A stretch of DNA of 63,012 bases from Gammaproteobacteria bacterium (lineage in GTDB: Bacteria > Pseudomonadota > Gammaproteobacteria > Arenicellales > UBA868): assembly GCA_014239575.1 (NCBI GenBank), contig JAAZYQ010000003.1, forward strand, positions 1 through 63,012. Direction: 5' to 3'. The position numbers and the translations under genes are program-made. Under the pieces are notes generated by a model. The model saw only the letters and a program-made list of their open reading frames with translations, made no database searches and was not told the origin of the DNA. Of the stretch, positions 49,270-59,658 are shown in pieces (position 1 is the first letter of the stretch; the number at the start of each line of letters is the position of its first letter).

Positions 49270-49899
49270 TTAGTAATCACTTTGTGAATTACCTACTTTC
49301 CTAACCCACCAAAAAATACCCGGGACTATTAATGCCGTTGGCAATACCCACCAAACCCATTCAGGATCAGAAGGAGGATTAACAACTAAAACCGCAGTTA
49401 CAACTGCTATTGTTCCACCCATCATATTCGTTAAGTGTTTCTCTATTCTTTCTTTTCCCGTAGCTGTTTTATTTCTATAAGTTCTAAAATTGTTATACCC
49501 CAAACTAATTGCTAAAAACCCAAAGACAAGAAGAACAATATATTGTGAATTTTCATTCATGAAATAATTTATAGACAGTATCCACATCCCTACTCCTGAG
49601 AAAACCATTAACCCAACAGCGATCCAGTCAAGAGGTGCAGCAATACCTGCCCTATTTCTCCCAAATCGCATACCTGAAAAAGCAAGATAGAAAGAAAAGA
49701 TAGCTACAAAAAACAAAAAGATGTTCTCATTAATAATTGACATCGGAATAGCTGTAATAAATATTCCCAACATTGCCCAAAAGAATATCTTGCCTGAAAG
49801 GATATGACGATTTTTCCCCTTCTTAAATGAAAGTGCTGAAACAGCAGAAGCGAGAGCAATTACTCCTGAGATAATATGGATTGGTAATAGAATTTGCAT
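49270..49899 (-). CDS. DUF2306-like predicted membrane protein, island cargo
   Basis: A 209-residue protein with about seven hydrophobic segments. The N-terminal LLPIHIISGVIALASAVSAL followed by KKGKNRHILSGKIFFWAM fits the DUF2306 pattern, in which paired histidines sit on early helices; the fit is by eye. I use the ATG at 49899; the frame opens four codons earlier at a TTG. The codons are AT-rich, unlike the neighbouring guaA. Function is unknown; a heme- or metal-linked membrane role is only a guess from the histidines. Confidence 0.7.
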   Translation of the reverse strand: MQILLPIHIISGVIALASAVSALSFKKGKNRHILSGKIFFWAMLGIFITAIPMSIINENIFLFFVAIFSFYLAFSGMRFGRNRAGIAAPLDWIAVGLMVFSGVGMWILSINYFMNENSQYIVLLVFGFLAISLGYNNFRTYRNKTATGKERIEKHLTNMMGGTIAVVTAVLVVNPPSDPEWVWWVLPTALIVPGIFWWVRKVGNSQSDY

Positions 49900-49937
49900 G
49901 ATCTTTTGCAATATCCCAAATTGATACGACCTGATCT

Positions 49938-50130
49938 AAAACTTTGTAGACAACTACTGATTTAGAGTAATCGTGTCTACTTTGTAGAAAGTCTGTAGTA
50001 GAAAATCGTATGTTATTGATATTCTTACGTTTAATTTTGTAGACTATTCAAATCTAGTGATAAAAAATATACAATATTTCCCTTTATAATCAATAACTTA
50101 GAAATTATAGGGTCACTCCCACTCAATAGT
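49938..50130 (+). repeat. 193-bp direct repeat, guaA-proximal copy
   Basis: Partner of 48553-48745. TTTGTAG occurs at 49943, 49981 and 50036 with a near-match TCTGTAG at 49992, 11 bp after 49981. The final 17 bp (50114-50130) lie inside guaA and encode its C-terminal TIEWE plus stop, so this copy overlaps the coding sequence. Confidence 0.9.
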
Positions 50131-51714
50131 TGCTGGGGGCTTTCCTGAAATATCGTAGGTCACACGGCTGATGCCACGGACCTCGTTGATGATGCGAGTG
50201 GAGATATGTCCAAGAACCTCATAGGGAATCTGTTTCCAGTTGGCTGTCATGAAATCGACCGTTTCGACCGCCCGCAGAGCGATCACATACTCATAGGCCC
50301 GGTTATCGCCGACTACCCCAACTGATCGAACTGGCAGAAACACGGCAAAGGCCTGACTGATTTCATCGTAAAGATTGTTGCGGTGCAATTCTTCCAGATA
50401 AATGGCATCCGCCTGGCGCAGGATATCGGCGTACTCCTTGCGGACTTCGCCGAGAATACGCACCCCAAGGCCTGGACCTGGAAACGGGTGCCGGAGAACG
50501 AGTTCCCGAGGCAATCCCAATTCGATCCCAATACGACGTACCTCGTCTTTAAATAACTCCTTCAAAGGCTCCAAAAGGGACAGGTGCAACGATTCGGGCA
50601 GTCCACCCACATTGTGGTGCGATTTAATGACTTTGGCTTTCCCGGATTTGGCACCAGCTGATTCGATCACATCCGGGTAAATGGTTCCCTGAGCTAACCA
50701 TCGGGCACCGGCTATCTTCTTTGCTTCATCCTGGAAAACATCTACAAATATCCGGCCAATGATCTTGCGCTTTTGTTCAGGATCTGCCACGCCGTAAAGC
50801 GCATCAAGGAAGCGAGCCTCTGCATCAATGCGAATTACCCGCACGCCAAGATGCTTGGCAAAGGTGGCCATTACCTCATTACCCTCATTCAGGCGTAACA
50901 AACCGTTATCGACGAATATGCAGGTCAATTGATCGCCGATGGCGCGATGCAATAACGCCGCAACCACCGAGGAATCGACTCCGCCCGAAAGACCGAGTAT
51001 TACCTGATCTGCACCTACCTGGGTACGCACATCCTCGGTAATAGTGTGAATAATATTTTCCGGGGTCCACTGAGCCGAACACGCGCAGATCTGCCGAACA
51101 AAACGAGACAAAATCTCTCGCCCCTGAACGGTATGGGTCACCTCGGGGTGAAACTGCAGACCGTAAAACCGGCGCCGTTCATCAGCGATAGCCGCAAACG
51201 GAGCGTTGGGGCTTGATGCCATCACAGAAAATCCTGCTGGCAAACGGGTGACTCTATCGCCGTGGCTCATCCACACCTCTAGAGTCGAATCAAGGGTAGT
51301 TTCATCGGCACGCAGGTCACACAACAAACCAGGTGTTGATGAAGGGGTAATACCGGCGAAACCATATTCGCGGTGATCGGCGGTCTGGACTGCACCCCCC
51401 AACTGCGTCGCCATGGCCTGCATGCCATAACAGATTCCCAGCAGTGGACGGTCCCAATCGAATAGCTCAGGCGGTGCGCGATCAGTCGTTTCTTCGGTAA
51501 CCGTATCGGGGCCGCCCGACAGAATCACCCCCGCAGGGTTAAAGGCCCGAATCTGCGAAAACGGCATTTCACATGAATGAATCTCACAGTAGACACCAGC
51601 CTCACGAATGGAGCGGCCAATCAGTTGGGTGTACTGCGATCCAAAATCGAGAATCAGAATCCGCTCGGCATGCGGATCCCGCGCACCGGCCGCCGCTCCC
51701 TCAGCCGCTGCCAA
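50113..51714 (-). CDS. guaA: GMP synthase (glutamine-hydrolysing)
   Basis: Aminates XMP to GMP using glutamine and ATP. The 533 residues comprise a class I glutamine amidotransferase domain (nucleophile in [17 protein letters not shown]), an ATP pyrophosphatase domain ([15 protein letters not shown]) and the C-terminal dimerisation domain ending TIEWE. It starts with TTG two bases after the guaB stop; no better start lies before [17 protein letters not shown]. Its last 17 bp are the att-like core shared with the downstream island. Confidence 0.97.
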   Translation of the reverse strand: MAAAEGAAAGARDPHAERILILDFGSQYTQLIGRSIREAGVYCEIHSCEMPFSQIRAFNPAGVILSGGPDTVTEETTDRAPPELFDWDRPLLGICYGMQAMATQLGGAVQTADHREYGFAGITPSSTPGLLCDLRADETTLDSTLEVWMSHGDRVTRLPAGFSVMASSPNAPFAAIADERRRFYGLQFHPEVTHTVQGREILSRFVRQICACSAQWTPENIIHTITEDVRTQVGADQVILGLSGGVDSSVVAALLHRAIGDQLTCIFVDNGLLRLNEGNEVMATFAKHLGVRVIRIDAEARFLDALYGVADPEQKRKIIGRIFVDVFQDEAKKIAGARWLAQGTIYPDVIESAGAKSGKAKVIKSHHNVGGLPESLHLSLLEPLKELFKDEVRRIGIELGLPRELVLRHPFPGPGLGVRILGEVRKEYADILRQADAIYLEELHRNNLYDEISQAFAVFLPVRSVGVVGDNRAYEYVIALRAVETVDFMTANWKQIPYEVLGHISTRIINEVRGISRVTYDISGKPPATIEWE

Positions 51715-51717
51715 TCC

Positions 51718-53229
<1,512 letters not shown>

Positions 53230-53295
53230 TCGTCGTTGAAGCAAGTGACTGATTTTTAAGCATAAATTCCATTTATCCTATCAGGAGGAATTACT

Positions 53296-53631
53296 ATGAG
53301 GAAAACAACCAAGGCATCCACCCTAGTAGCGGCTCTGGCGTTTTCATTGGCAAGCGCAACGGCTCTCGCTGGCTCGGCCGCTGCCGATGCCGTTGGACAG
53401 GCAGAAGCCGATCTCAACTCGGCGAAAAGTGCCGGAGCCGTTTGGCGCCTGATTGATCCGGCTACTGGCGGCAAAGCCGTTGGCCTGGGGAAATTATTAA
53501 AAACCGCAAAGGCCAAGTTGGAAGCCAACGATGAAGCCGAAGCTACCCGCCTGGCGCAACGAATCTCCTGGGCTGCACAGATAGGAATCGTACAAGCTGA
53601 ACAGCAAAAGGGCGCAAAACCGAGCTACTGA
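53296..53631 (+). CDS. Small exported protein resembling SoxXA-binding proteins
   Basis: A 111-residue protein with a clear signal peptide (hydrophobic about 9-24, ending ...ATALAGSA). The mature part is helical: AEADLNSAKSAGAVWRLID, then KLLKTAKAKLEANDEAEATRLAQR and AAQIGIVQAEQQKG. The pattern of an Ala-rich helix, a W-R pair, and a paired second helix ending in Q-rich residues recalls SoxK-type SoxXA-binding proteins of thiosulfate oxidisers; this is from memory and moderate. No sox genes are nearby. AGGAGG 7 nt upstream fixes the start, and a strong terminator follows. Confidence 0.65.
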   Translation: MRKTTKASTLVAALAFSLASATALAGSAAADAVGQAEADLNSAKSAGAVWRLIDPATGGKAVGLGKLLKTAKAKLEANDEAEATRLAQRISWAAQIGIVQAEQQKGAKPSY

Positions 53632-53653
53632 TTGAATTCGATAAAGCTGTGCT

Positions 53654-53679
53654 AAAAACCGGGCTTTGCCCGGTTTTTT
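53654..53679 (+). terminator. Terminator of the SoxXA-binding-like gene
   Basis: AAAAACCGGGC, loop TTT, GCCCGGTTTTTTT: an 11-bp stem with a run of seven T, 23 bp after the stop codon. A typical rho-independent terminator. Confidence 0.9.
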
Positions 53680-53736
53680 TATGGGCTAGTGGGTGAATTA
53701 CGGCTCATTAACCTAATTGCTGTATTTCAAGCCTGA

Positions 53737-55137
53737 GTGCACAATCCCCCGATGGATCCGATCATTTACAAGGTCAGCGAGTTTGCACGGGAGGTACGAA
53801 CTCTTCTCGAAGACAACTTCACTGGAATCTGGCTAACCGGAGAGATATCCAACCTCGCGACACCGGCCTCGGGGCATGTATATTTTTCCCTCAAGGATGA
53901 TAAGGCACAACTGCGTTGCGCTATGTTTCGCAACCGACGCATGCGTCATGGCGCTCACCTCGTCGATGGGGCCTCGGTCGTGGTCCGTGGTACTGTTTCT
54001 ATCTATGAATCTCGGGGCGATTTTCAGCTGATAGTCGACTACGTGGAGGCTGCCGGCGAGGGCCGGCTTCGGCAACAGTATGAGATCCTGAAAAAGCGCC
54101 TCGCCGACGAAGGCCTTTTCGATCAAGCCAAACGGCGGGCAATCCCGGTCGTACCATCGCGGATCGGAGTGATTAGCTCACCGTCCAGCGCGGCCATCCG
54201 CGACGTACTTACAACGCTAGCCAGGCGCTTTTCGCTCGCTGAGGTGGCCGTCTACCCGGTGACTGTGCAAGGCCAGGCTGCTGCCGCTGCTATTAGCCGG
54301 GCAATCGCTCAAGCCAGGCTGGCACCGACTCCAGATCTGATCATCCTGGCCCGTGGCGGTGGCTCGCTTGAAGACCTGTGGGCGTTTAACGAAGAGGTTG
54401 TAGTGAGAGCGATCTGCGATTGCGCGGTTCCGGTGGTCACCGGAATAGGCCACGAAACCGACTTCACCCTCGCCGATTTTGCTGCCGATCTACGTTGTGC
54501 TACCCCAACCGCTGCCGCTGAAGCCGTCACGCCGGATCACAAAGAGATTCACTCACATATTCTCAATCTGCGCGACCGAGCGCTTAAGGGGATGCGTTAC
54601 ACCCTGAGGTCGGGTGCGCAACGGCTGGACACCACTCAGCCGCGCATTCGTCACCCCCATGAGCGGCTAGGGTACCAAGGTCAGCAACTTCGGGCGCTCA
54701 CCCAACGATTCCAAAACGCATGGAATGCCAAGACCCGCGACACCGGACACGCCACCACTCGCTTGGCTCAACGGCTGGCTGGAAATTCGCCGAAACAGCG
54801 ACTTCATCGCCTGGGCATGACTCAACAGAATATTAAAAAGCAACTCGTCACCGAAGCCCTACAGGTTACGCATCAGGCGGATCGGAGGCTGACCGCTCTG
54901 ACGACCCATCTACGCGCCCTCAGTCCACTAGCGACCCTAGAACGAGGGTACGCTATCGTCCACACCGAAAAAGGGAATTCCCTGGTACGCTCGGTGCACC
55001 AATTGTCTGCTGGAGCCACCATTCAAACCCGCTTCGCGGACGGCGCAGCTAAATCCCGGGTGGAATCTGTTAGTCACGAAGAAGTCGACAGGATCACAAA
55101 ATCTCGGCCGATTCAAAGGAAACGGAGAAAATCGTAA
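53737..55137 (+). CDS. xseA: Exodeoxyribonuclease VII large subunit
   Basis: Catalytic subunit of exonuclease VII, which degrades single-stranded DNA from both ends. The 466 residues start with an OB fold (IWLTGEISNLATPASGHVYF, LRCAMFRNR), followed by the nuclease core (LARGGGSLEDLWAFNEE, GIGHETDFTLADFAAD) and a long coiled-coil. It starts at GTG 53737 or ATG 53752; no ribosome-binding site discriminates. The small subunit gene xseB is not in this window. It converges with der, 8 bp apart. Confidence 0.95.
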   Translation: MHNPPMDPIIYKVSEFAREVRTLLEDNFTGIWLTGEISNLATPASGHVYFSLKDDKAQLRCAMFRNRRMRHGAHLVDGASVVVRGTVSIYESRGDFQLIVDYVEAAGEGRLRQQYEILKKRLADEGLFDQAKRRAIPVVPSRIGVISSPSSAAIRDVLTTLARRFSLAEVAVYPVTVQGQAAAAAISRAIAQARLAPTPDLIILARGGGSLEDLWAFNEEVVVRAICDCAVPVVTGIGHETDFTLADFAADLRCATPTAAAEAVTPDHKEIHSHILNLRDRALKGMRYTLRSGAQRLDTTQPRIRHPHERLGYQGQQLRALTQRFQNAWNAKTRDTGHATTRLAQRLAGNSPKQRLHRLGMTQQNIKKQLVTEALQVTHQADRRLTALTTHLRALSPLATLERGYAIVHTEKGNSLVRSVHQLSAGATIQTRFADGAAKSRVESVSHEEVDRITKSRPIQRKRRKS

Positions 55138-55145
55138 TGGTTCCC

Positions 55146-56489
55146 TTATTGTCGTTTTCGGCGATGGTGACTCGGTCTTCCAGAGTAAGGGTTGCCGGCT
55201 TTGCGTAACTCAAACCGCACCTGAGTTCCAATTAAACGGAAAGTCTTGGCAAGACTGCGGCCGAGGTAACGCAGATAGCTGGCGGGAAGCTTGTGCAGTA
55301 GATTGCCGTGCAACACCACGATCGGCGGGTTGCGCCCGCCCTGATGAGCGTACTTCGGTTTGACCGTTCGATTATTAACCATCGGCGGCGAATGGTGCTC
55401 CAGGGCACTAGCCAAGGCGCGGTTCAGCGCTCCTGTTCCAAGCTCGACCAGAGCGCTCCCTTGAGCCCTTTGCAGCGCGCCAATCAAATCGCCAATTCCA
55501 GAGCCGTGTAACGCCGAGATAAACAGTGACTCATGTTCGGGTAAAAAGTCCAAACGTCGGGTCAAATCGCGGCGAATCTGGTTGCGATCCCGCCGCTCTA
55601 GTCCGTCCCACTTATTGACGGCCACCACGATAGACCGGCCGCTATCAACAATAATTCCGGCAATGGCGGCATCCTGATCACTGAGCCCCGCTCTGGCATC
55701 CAGCACGAGTAACGCCGCATCAGCATTCGCTAGCGCTTGCAAGGTTTTCACCACTGAAAATTTTTCAAGGGTCTCGTGCACTCGGGACTTACGCCGTACC
55801 CCTGCGGTATCCACCAGCACCATGCGCTGCCCATAACGATCCATTGGCACCTGAATGCTATCCCGGGTTGTCCCAGGCAAGTCTGCAACGATCAGTCGGG
55901 GTTCGCCGACCAGGGCATTGACCAGTGTTGACTTGCCTACATTCGGTCTGCCTACCACGGCGACCCGGCGACCATTGTCAACAGCGTCCTCCCCCGACAG
56001 AGGAAACCTCGCAAGCACCTGGCCCAACAACTCCTCAACACCTTGCCCGGTTCGGGCGGAGATCACCGAAGGGTCTCCTAACGCTAGCTCAAAGTATTCG
56101 GCCCCGGTTGTCGCGCTATCCAGTCCTTCAGCCTTGTTCACGGCTAAAAATATGGGGCTGTCATTTTTACGCAGATTGGCGCCTATTTCGATATCCTGGT
56201 GGGTTAGACCATCTCGTGCATCGACGATAAAGACCACGGCATCGGCTTCCTCAAGCGCCTGGTCAACCTGTTGCCTTACCGCACGACTAAGTTCGTCGGC
56301 CTCGTCGGATAATCCACCGGTATCTACCACCAGCACTTTTTGCGAGGCCCGCCAGACCTCTCCATATAGCCTATCGCGGGTCACGCCGGGCTGATCATCT
56401 ACCAATGCCTGGCGCGAGCGAGTCAACCGGTTAAATAAGGTCGATTTACCGACGTTGGGACGCCCAACCAGTGCAACTACCGGAATCAT
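55146..56489 (-). CDS. der: GTPase Der (EngA)
   Basis: Tandem GTPase needed for 50S ribosome biogenesis. The 447 residues have two G domains, each starting GRPNVGKSTL (near residues 8 and 182), switch motifs DTGGL and DTAGV, NKAEG and NKWDG, and a C-terminal KH-like domain with an Arg/His-rich tail. It is the last gene of the rlmN-to-der run and follows bamB by 43 bp. Confidence 0.97.
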   Translation of the reverse strand: MIPVVALVGRPNVGKSTLFNRLTRSRQALVDDQPGVTRDRLYGEVWRASQKVLVVDTGGLSDEADELSRAVRQQVDQALEEADAVVFIVDARDGLTHQDIEIGANLRKNDSPIFLAVNKAEGLDSATTGAEYFELALGDPSVISARTGQGVEELLGQVLARFPLSGEDAVDNGRRVAVVGRPNVGKSTLVNALVGEPRLIVADLPGTTRDSIQVPMDRYGQRMVLVDTAGVRRKSRVHETLEKFSVVKTLQALANADAALLVLDARAGLSDQDAAIAGIIVDSGRSIVVAVNKWDGLERRDRNQIRRDLTRRLDFLPEHESLFISALHGSGIGDLIGALQRAQGSALVELGTGALNRALASALEHHSPPMVNNRTVKPKYAHQGGRNPPIVVLHGNLLHKLPASYLRYLGRSLAKTFRLIGTQVRFELRKAGNPYSGRPSHHRRKRQ

Positions 56490-56532
56490 TGGAGCCTGGG
56501 CCCACAGGGGCAGGTACGGGTTACCAAGTGAG

Positions 56533-57696
56533 TCAGCCGCGCACTGACCAGGCGGTTAACGTACCATTTTCGGATAGCGTTAGAAAGTTGCCATCCCCGT
56601 CGACTGAAAATATACCCATGACTGCCCCACCACGCCCTTTCTTGTGGCCCAGCAACTTCCCTGATGCCGTGTCAATCAGGTAGAGGTTTCCTTCGTAATC
56701 TCCGACTACGGCATTCGTTGAGTTTCCCAAACCGACCGGAGCCGTCACGCCACGCCCTCGAATTTTGTCCTGCGTCCACTGAACTTTACCGGTATCGATA
56801 GCGACTCCAATCACCGAGCCGTCATCTGCCGTCACCAGCAGTAACTGACCGGACGATCCAAGCGATCGGACGGTTGACAGGGGTGCCTGCCATCGTATGC
56901 GTTGAGTCTGCAGTGACAACGCCGTGATCCGTGACTGGTAGGCTGCGACAAATAATAAGTCACCGATCCGATAGGGGTCCGAATCGATATCAACCAACCG
57001 ATCAATCTCATTGCTGCCCGACGGGCGCGATATCGGTACATTCCAAAGTTCACGGCCGGTTTCAGGATCAATGCCCGAGAGCCGCCCACTGGCAAAGCCA
57101 ACCACAGCTACATCCTCAAGAATCAAAGGGGCAGAAAGTCCACGGACACTCAAGGCCGGTACCGCCCGACGAACCCGCCAGACGATTTCACCGGAAGACA
57201 ACGATAATCCGATCACCTGGCCATCACCCGAACGGAGCAAGACCCTGTTACCCGATACCACGGGTCGTGCTAATACTTCGCTTCCAACCTTCTTGCGCCA
57301 CAGCACCAAACCATCTGCTGCACCCAGCCCAACGACCTCCCCCTCCCTGGTCACCACGACCGCGGTCGTCCCGCCCACCCCAACGCCGGCGGCCAGGGCC
57401 TCTCCGATATCACGTCGCCACAACAGCTTGCCAGTTTGCTTATCCAGCGCGACCACGTCGCCCTTCGGCTCGGCGGCATAGATCCTCCCGGCTCCAACAT
57501 AGGGAATCAGCAAGAAATTGTTGTTGGTATACCCAGCCCCTATATTCCTGCGCCACGACTTTTGAAAAGCAATCTGCTGGTCAACATGAGGCACGCTTCC
57601 TGCAGGCGCTCCCTCGCGCATAAAATGCACAGACCCAGAGCCGCATCCTCCTAAAAAAAATGCCAGCGCCATAATGGCGCAACGCCTAAAACTCAT
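56533..57696 (-). CDS. bamB: Outer membrane protein assembly factor BamB
   Basis: Lipoprotein beta-propeller of the BAM complex that inserts outer-membrane proteins. The 387-residue protein has a lipobox FFLGGC with the modified cysteine at 18, followed by PQQ-like repeats such as VVALDKQTGKLLWRRDIGEA and GIDPETGRELWNVPI. It overlaps yfgM by 4 bp and precedes der, the conserved order. Confidence 0.95.
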   Translation of the reverse strand: MSFRRCAIMALAFFLGGCGSGSVHFMREGAPAGSVPHVDQQIAFQKSWRRNIGAGYTNNNFLLIPYVGAGRIYAAEPKGDVVALDKQTGKLLWRRDIGEALAAGVGVGGTTAVVVTREGEVVGLGAADGLVLWRKKVGSEVLARPVVSGNRVLLRSGDGQVIGLSLSSGEIVWRVRRAVPALSVRGLSAPLILEDVAVVGFASGRLSGIDPETGRELWNVPISRPSGSNEIDRLVDIDSDPYRIGDLLFVAAYQSRITALSLQTQRIRWQAPLSTVRSLGSSGQLLLVTADDGSVIGVAIDTGKVQWTQDKIRGRGVTAPVGLGNSTNAVVGDYEGNLYLIDTASGKLLGHKKGRGGAVMGIFSVDGDGNFLTLSENGTLTAWSVRG

Positions 57697-58358
57697 TGAG
57701 TGTCAGCGCCCTGCCGGGTCATATTCAATTTTGCGTTCAGCAGTTGTCCAGCCGGCGAGTCAGGGACCATCTCTGCCAATGCTGCCTGATAAGCCTGCTG
57801 CGCTTGGCCCCAGTCACCTATCTCAGCCAGGGCGTCGCCAAGCAATTCCTGATATTGGGACGCAAAACCACCGTTCTGTCCTTCAGTTGCAAGGGCTTTA
57901 ATACGGTCAGGCTCTCCAGCTTGTAATGCGAGAACCGCAAGACGAATCCGCGCGGTGTGGCGCATCGCCGGATCTTTCGTTACCGAAAGTAAATCCGCAA
58001 GCAACGTCTCGGCCTGACCATGATCGCCAGCGTCTGCCGCGAGTCGGGCAAGCATGAGTCGAGCGATATCGGCGTAGCCGCTTTCGGGATGACTCGCTAG
58101 CAGTGTATCGGCCGCTCGAGCCACCGACTCATTATCTTCTTTAGCCACCGCCACAAGCATCTGTTCGTAGAACAATGAGGCCTGTCCCGACTGATAATCC
58201 TGGTACATGCGCCACCCCTGGATACCACTGACGCCACCCACGCCGATGACAATACCCGCAACAATTCCGGTGCCGTTACGCTTCCACCATTGCTTTAACT
58301 TTTCGGTCTCATCATCCTGGGCAAAATGCATCTGCGGGTCCCGCGGCTCATCTATCAT
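57693..58358 (-). CDS. yfgM: YfgM-type ancillary SecYEG translocon subunit (TPR)
   Basis: Single-pass membrane protein with a periplasmic TPR domain, which in E. coli associates with SecYEG and PpiD. The 221 residues show a cytoplasmic start (DDETEKLKQWWKRNG), a membrane helix at about 30-47 and TPR_21 helices such as HPESGYADIARLMLARLAAD and YQELLGDALAEIGDWGQAQQ. It lies between hisS and bamB as expected. Confidence 0.92.
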   Translation of the reverse strand: MIDEPRDPQMHFAQDDETEKLKQWWKRNGTGIVAGIVIGVGGVSGIQGWRMYQDYQSGQASLFYEQMLVAVAKEDNESVARAADTLLASHPESGYADIARLMLARLAADAGDHGQAETLLADLLSVTKDPAMRHTARIRLAVLALQAGEPDRIKALATEGQNGGFASQYQELLGDALAEIGDWGQAQQAYQAALAEMVPDSPAGQLLNAKLNMTRQGADTQ

Positions 58359-58370
58359 GTCAAATACCAG

Positions 58371-59654
58371 TTAGTGTGAATCATTGGCAAGGATCTTTTG
58401 GACTGCTTCGACCAGGGCGTGTGTTGGCACGCTCAACTGCGGACCCTGGCTCCGCAAAGGTTTGATACTGACGGTTCCTTGACTGTGCTCATCATGCCCT
58501 ACAATCACTGCCACTTCGGCGCCGCTTGCATTAGCGCGGCGCATCTGCTTCTTGAGGCTTCCCTGACCACAGTTGGACAGCACGTCGAGGCCGGCATCTC
58601 GCAGTTGCTCGCCGTAGGTGACGCCCAACTCCTCAGCGCCCACCGCCACAAGCACCAAAAAGACTTCCGGCCCCACGCGGGCTAAATCCGCCTCGCTAAG
58701 TGCCACCAGATCAATCAGCCGCTCGAGGCCGCAGGCGAATCCAGCTGCCGGAGTTGGGGTGCCGCCAAGCTGCTGCACCAGAGTGTCATAACGTCCGCCT
58801 GCGCAAACGGCACTTTGGGCGCCAAGCTGATCCGTCACCCACTCAAAAACAACCCCCGTATAGTAATCGAGTCCCCGAACCAGGCGGCTATTCACTTTGA
58901 AGTTGATCTTGGCTGCAGTCAGCAAATCCTGCAGTCGCGAAAACTCGGCCAACTCGGTATCGTTAAGAAAGTCCATTAAATCCGGTGCGCCCACGAGCAC
59001 CCGCTGAGTACCCTCATCCTTGCTGTCTAATATACGCAAAGGATTTCGTTGCAAGCGTCGCTGACTGTCCTCGTCAAGAGCGTCCACATGGGCGGCCAGG
59101 TAGTCTCGCAAGGCATCTCGAAAACCGGCTCGGGCCGAGGCAGACCCCAACGTGTTGATCTCCAGACTAACACCGGAAATCCCCAAGGTGCGCCACAACC
59201 TTTCACCAAGGATAATAATCTCGGCGTCTATATCGGGTCCAGGCCATCCTAAAGCTTCGACGCCAAACTGATGAAACTGGCGGTAACGACCCTTTTGCGG
59301 GCGCTCATGGCGAAACATCGGGCCGGTATACCAAAAGCGCTGAGTTTGATTATGCAACAAGCCATGCTCGTTGCCGGCGCGCACACAGCTTGCTGTAGCC
59401 TCCGGCCGCAATGTCAGGCTATCTCCGTTATTGTCGGTAAAGGTGTACATCTCTTTTTCAACAATATCGGTCTGCTCGCCGATAGACCGGTAAAAAAGAT
59501 CAGAGCGCTCAATGACCGGCGTACGGATCTCCTGATAACCGTAACGGCCTGCGACTTCCCGTAACACCGCTTCAACCCGCTGCCAGCGCGCCGTCTGTTC
59601 GGGCAGCAAGTCATTCATCCCGCGCACCGAGCGCACATTATCTCCGAAGGCCAT
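58371..59654 (-). CDS. hisS: Histidine-tRNA ligase
   Basis: Class II aminoacyl-tRNA synthetase. I use the ATG at 59654, giving 427 residues beginning AFGDNVRSVRGMNDLLPEQ; an open frame runs 28 codons upstream but would overlap rodZ. Motifs seen: motif 2 MFRHERPQKGRYRQFHQFG, the histidine loop LVRGLDYYTGVVFEW and motif 3 GFACGLERL, plus an anticodon-binding C-terminus. It starts 4 bp after the rodZ stop. ispG, usually between these genes, is missing. Confidence 0.97.
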   Translation of the reverse strand: MAFGDNVRSVRGMNDLLPEQTARWQRVEAVLREVAGRYGYQEIRTPVIERSDLFYRSIGEQTDIVEKEMYTFTDNNGDSLTLRPEATASCVRAGNEHGLLHNQTQRFWYTGPMFRHERPQKGRYRQFHQFGVEALGWPGPDIDAEIIILGERLWRTLGISGVSLEINTLGSASARAGFRDALRDYLAAHVDALDEDSQRRLQRNPLRILDSKDEGTQRVLVGAPDLMDFLNDTELAEFSRLQDLLTAAKINFKVNSRLVRGLDYYTGVVFEWVTDQLGAQSAVCAGGRYDTLVQQLGGTPTPAAGFACGLERLIDLVALSEADLARVGPEVFLVLVAVGAEELGVTYGEQLRDAGLDVLSNCGQGSLKKQMRRANASGAEVAVIVGHDEHSQGTVSIKPLRSQGPQLSVPTHALVEAVQKILANDSH

Positions 59655-59658
59655 TGCA

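Larger units (their letters stand above)
48746..50130 (+). mobile_element. Putative guaA-associated integrative element B (1385 bp), no integrase
   Basis: Unit between core copies 2 and 3, next to guaA. The repeat offset is exactly 1385 bp. The left end carries TTTGTAG at 48788, 48799, 48873 and 48908; the right end is the 193-bp repeat with three more. The cargo is a zinc-ribbon protein and a DUF2306-like membrane protein, both minus strand. The unit's last 17 bp replace or restore the guaA 3' end, a known integration hotspot in bacteria. No recombinase gene is visible. Confidence 0.65.

Noticed and set aside
47374-50130. Integron-type gene cassette array with attC sites
   Set aside because: Repeated elements between single genes look similar at first, but the repeats are direct, lack the paired inverted R/L boxes of attC and overlap the guaA 3' end.
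47374-50130. CRISPR array or simple tandem duplication
   Set aside because: Repeat units are over 1.3 kb apart with gene-bearing, unrelated interiors, so neither spacer structure nor plain duplication fits.
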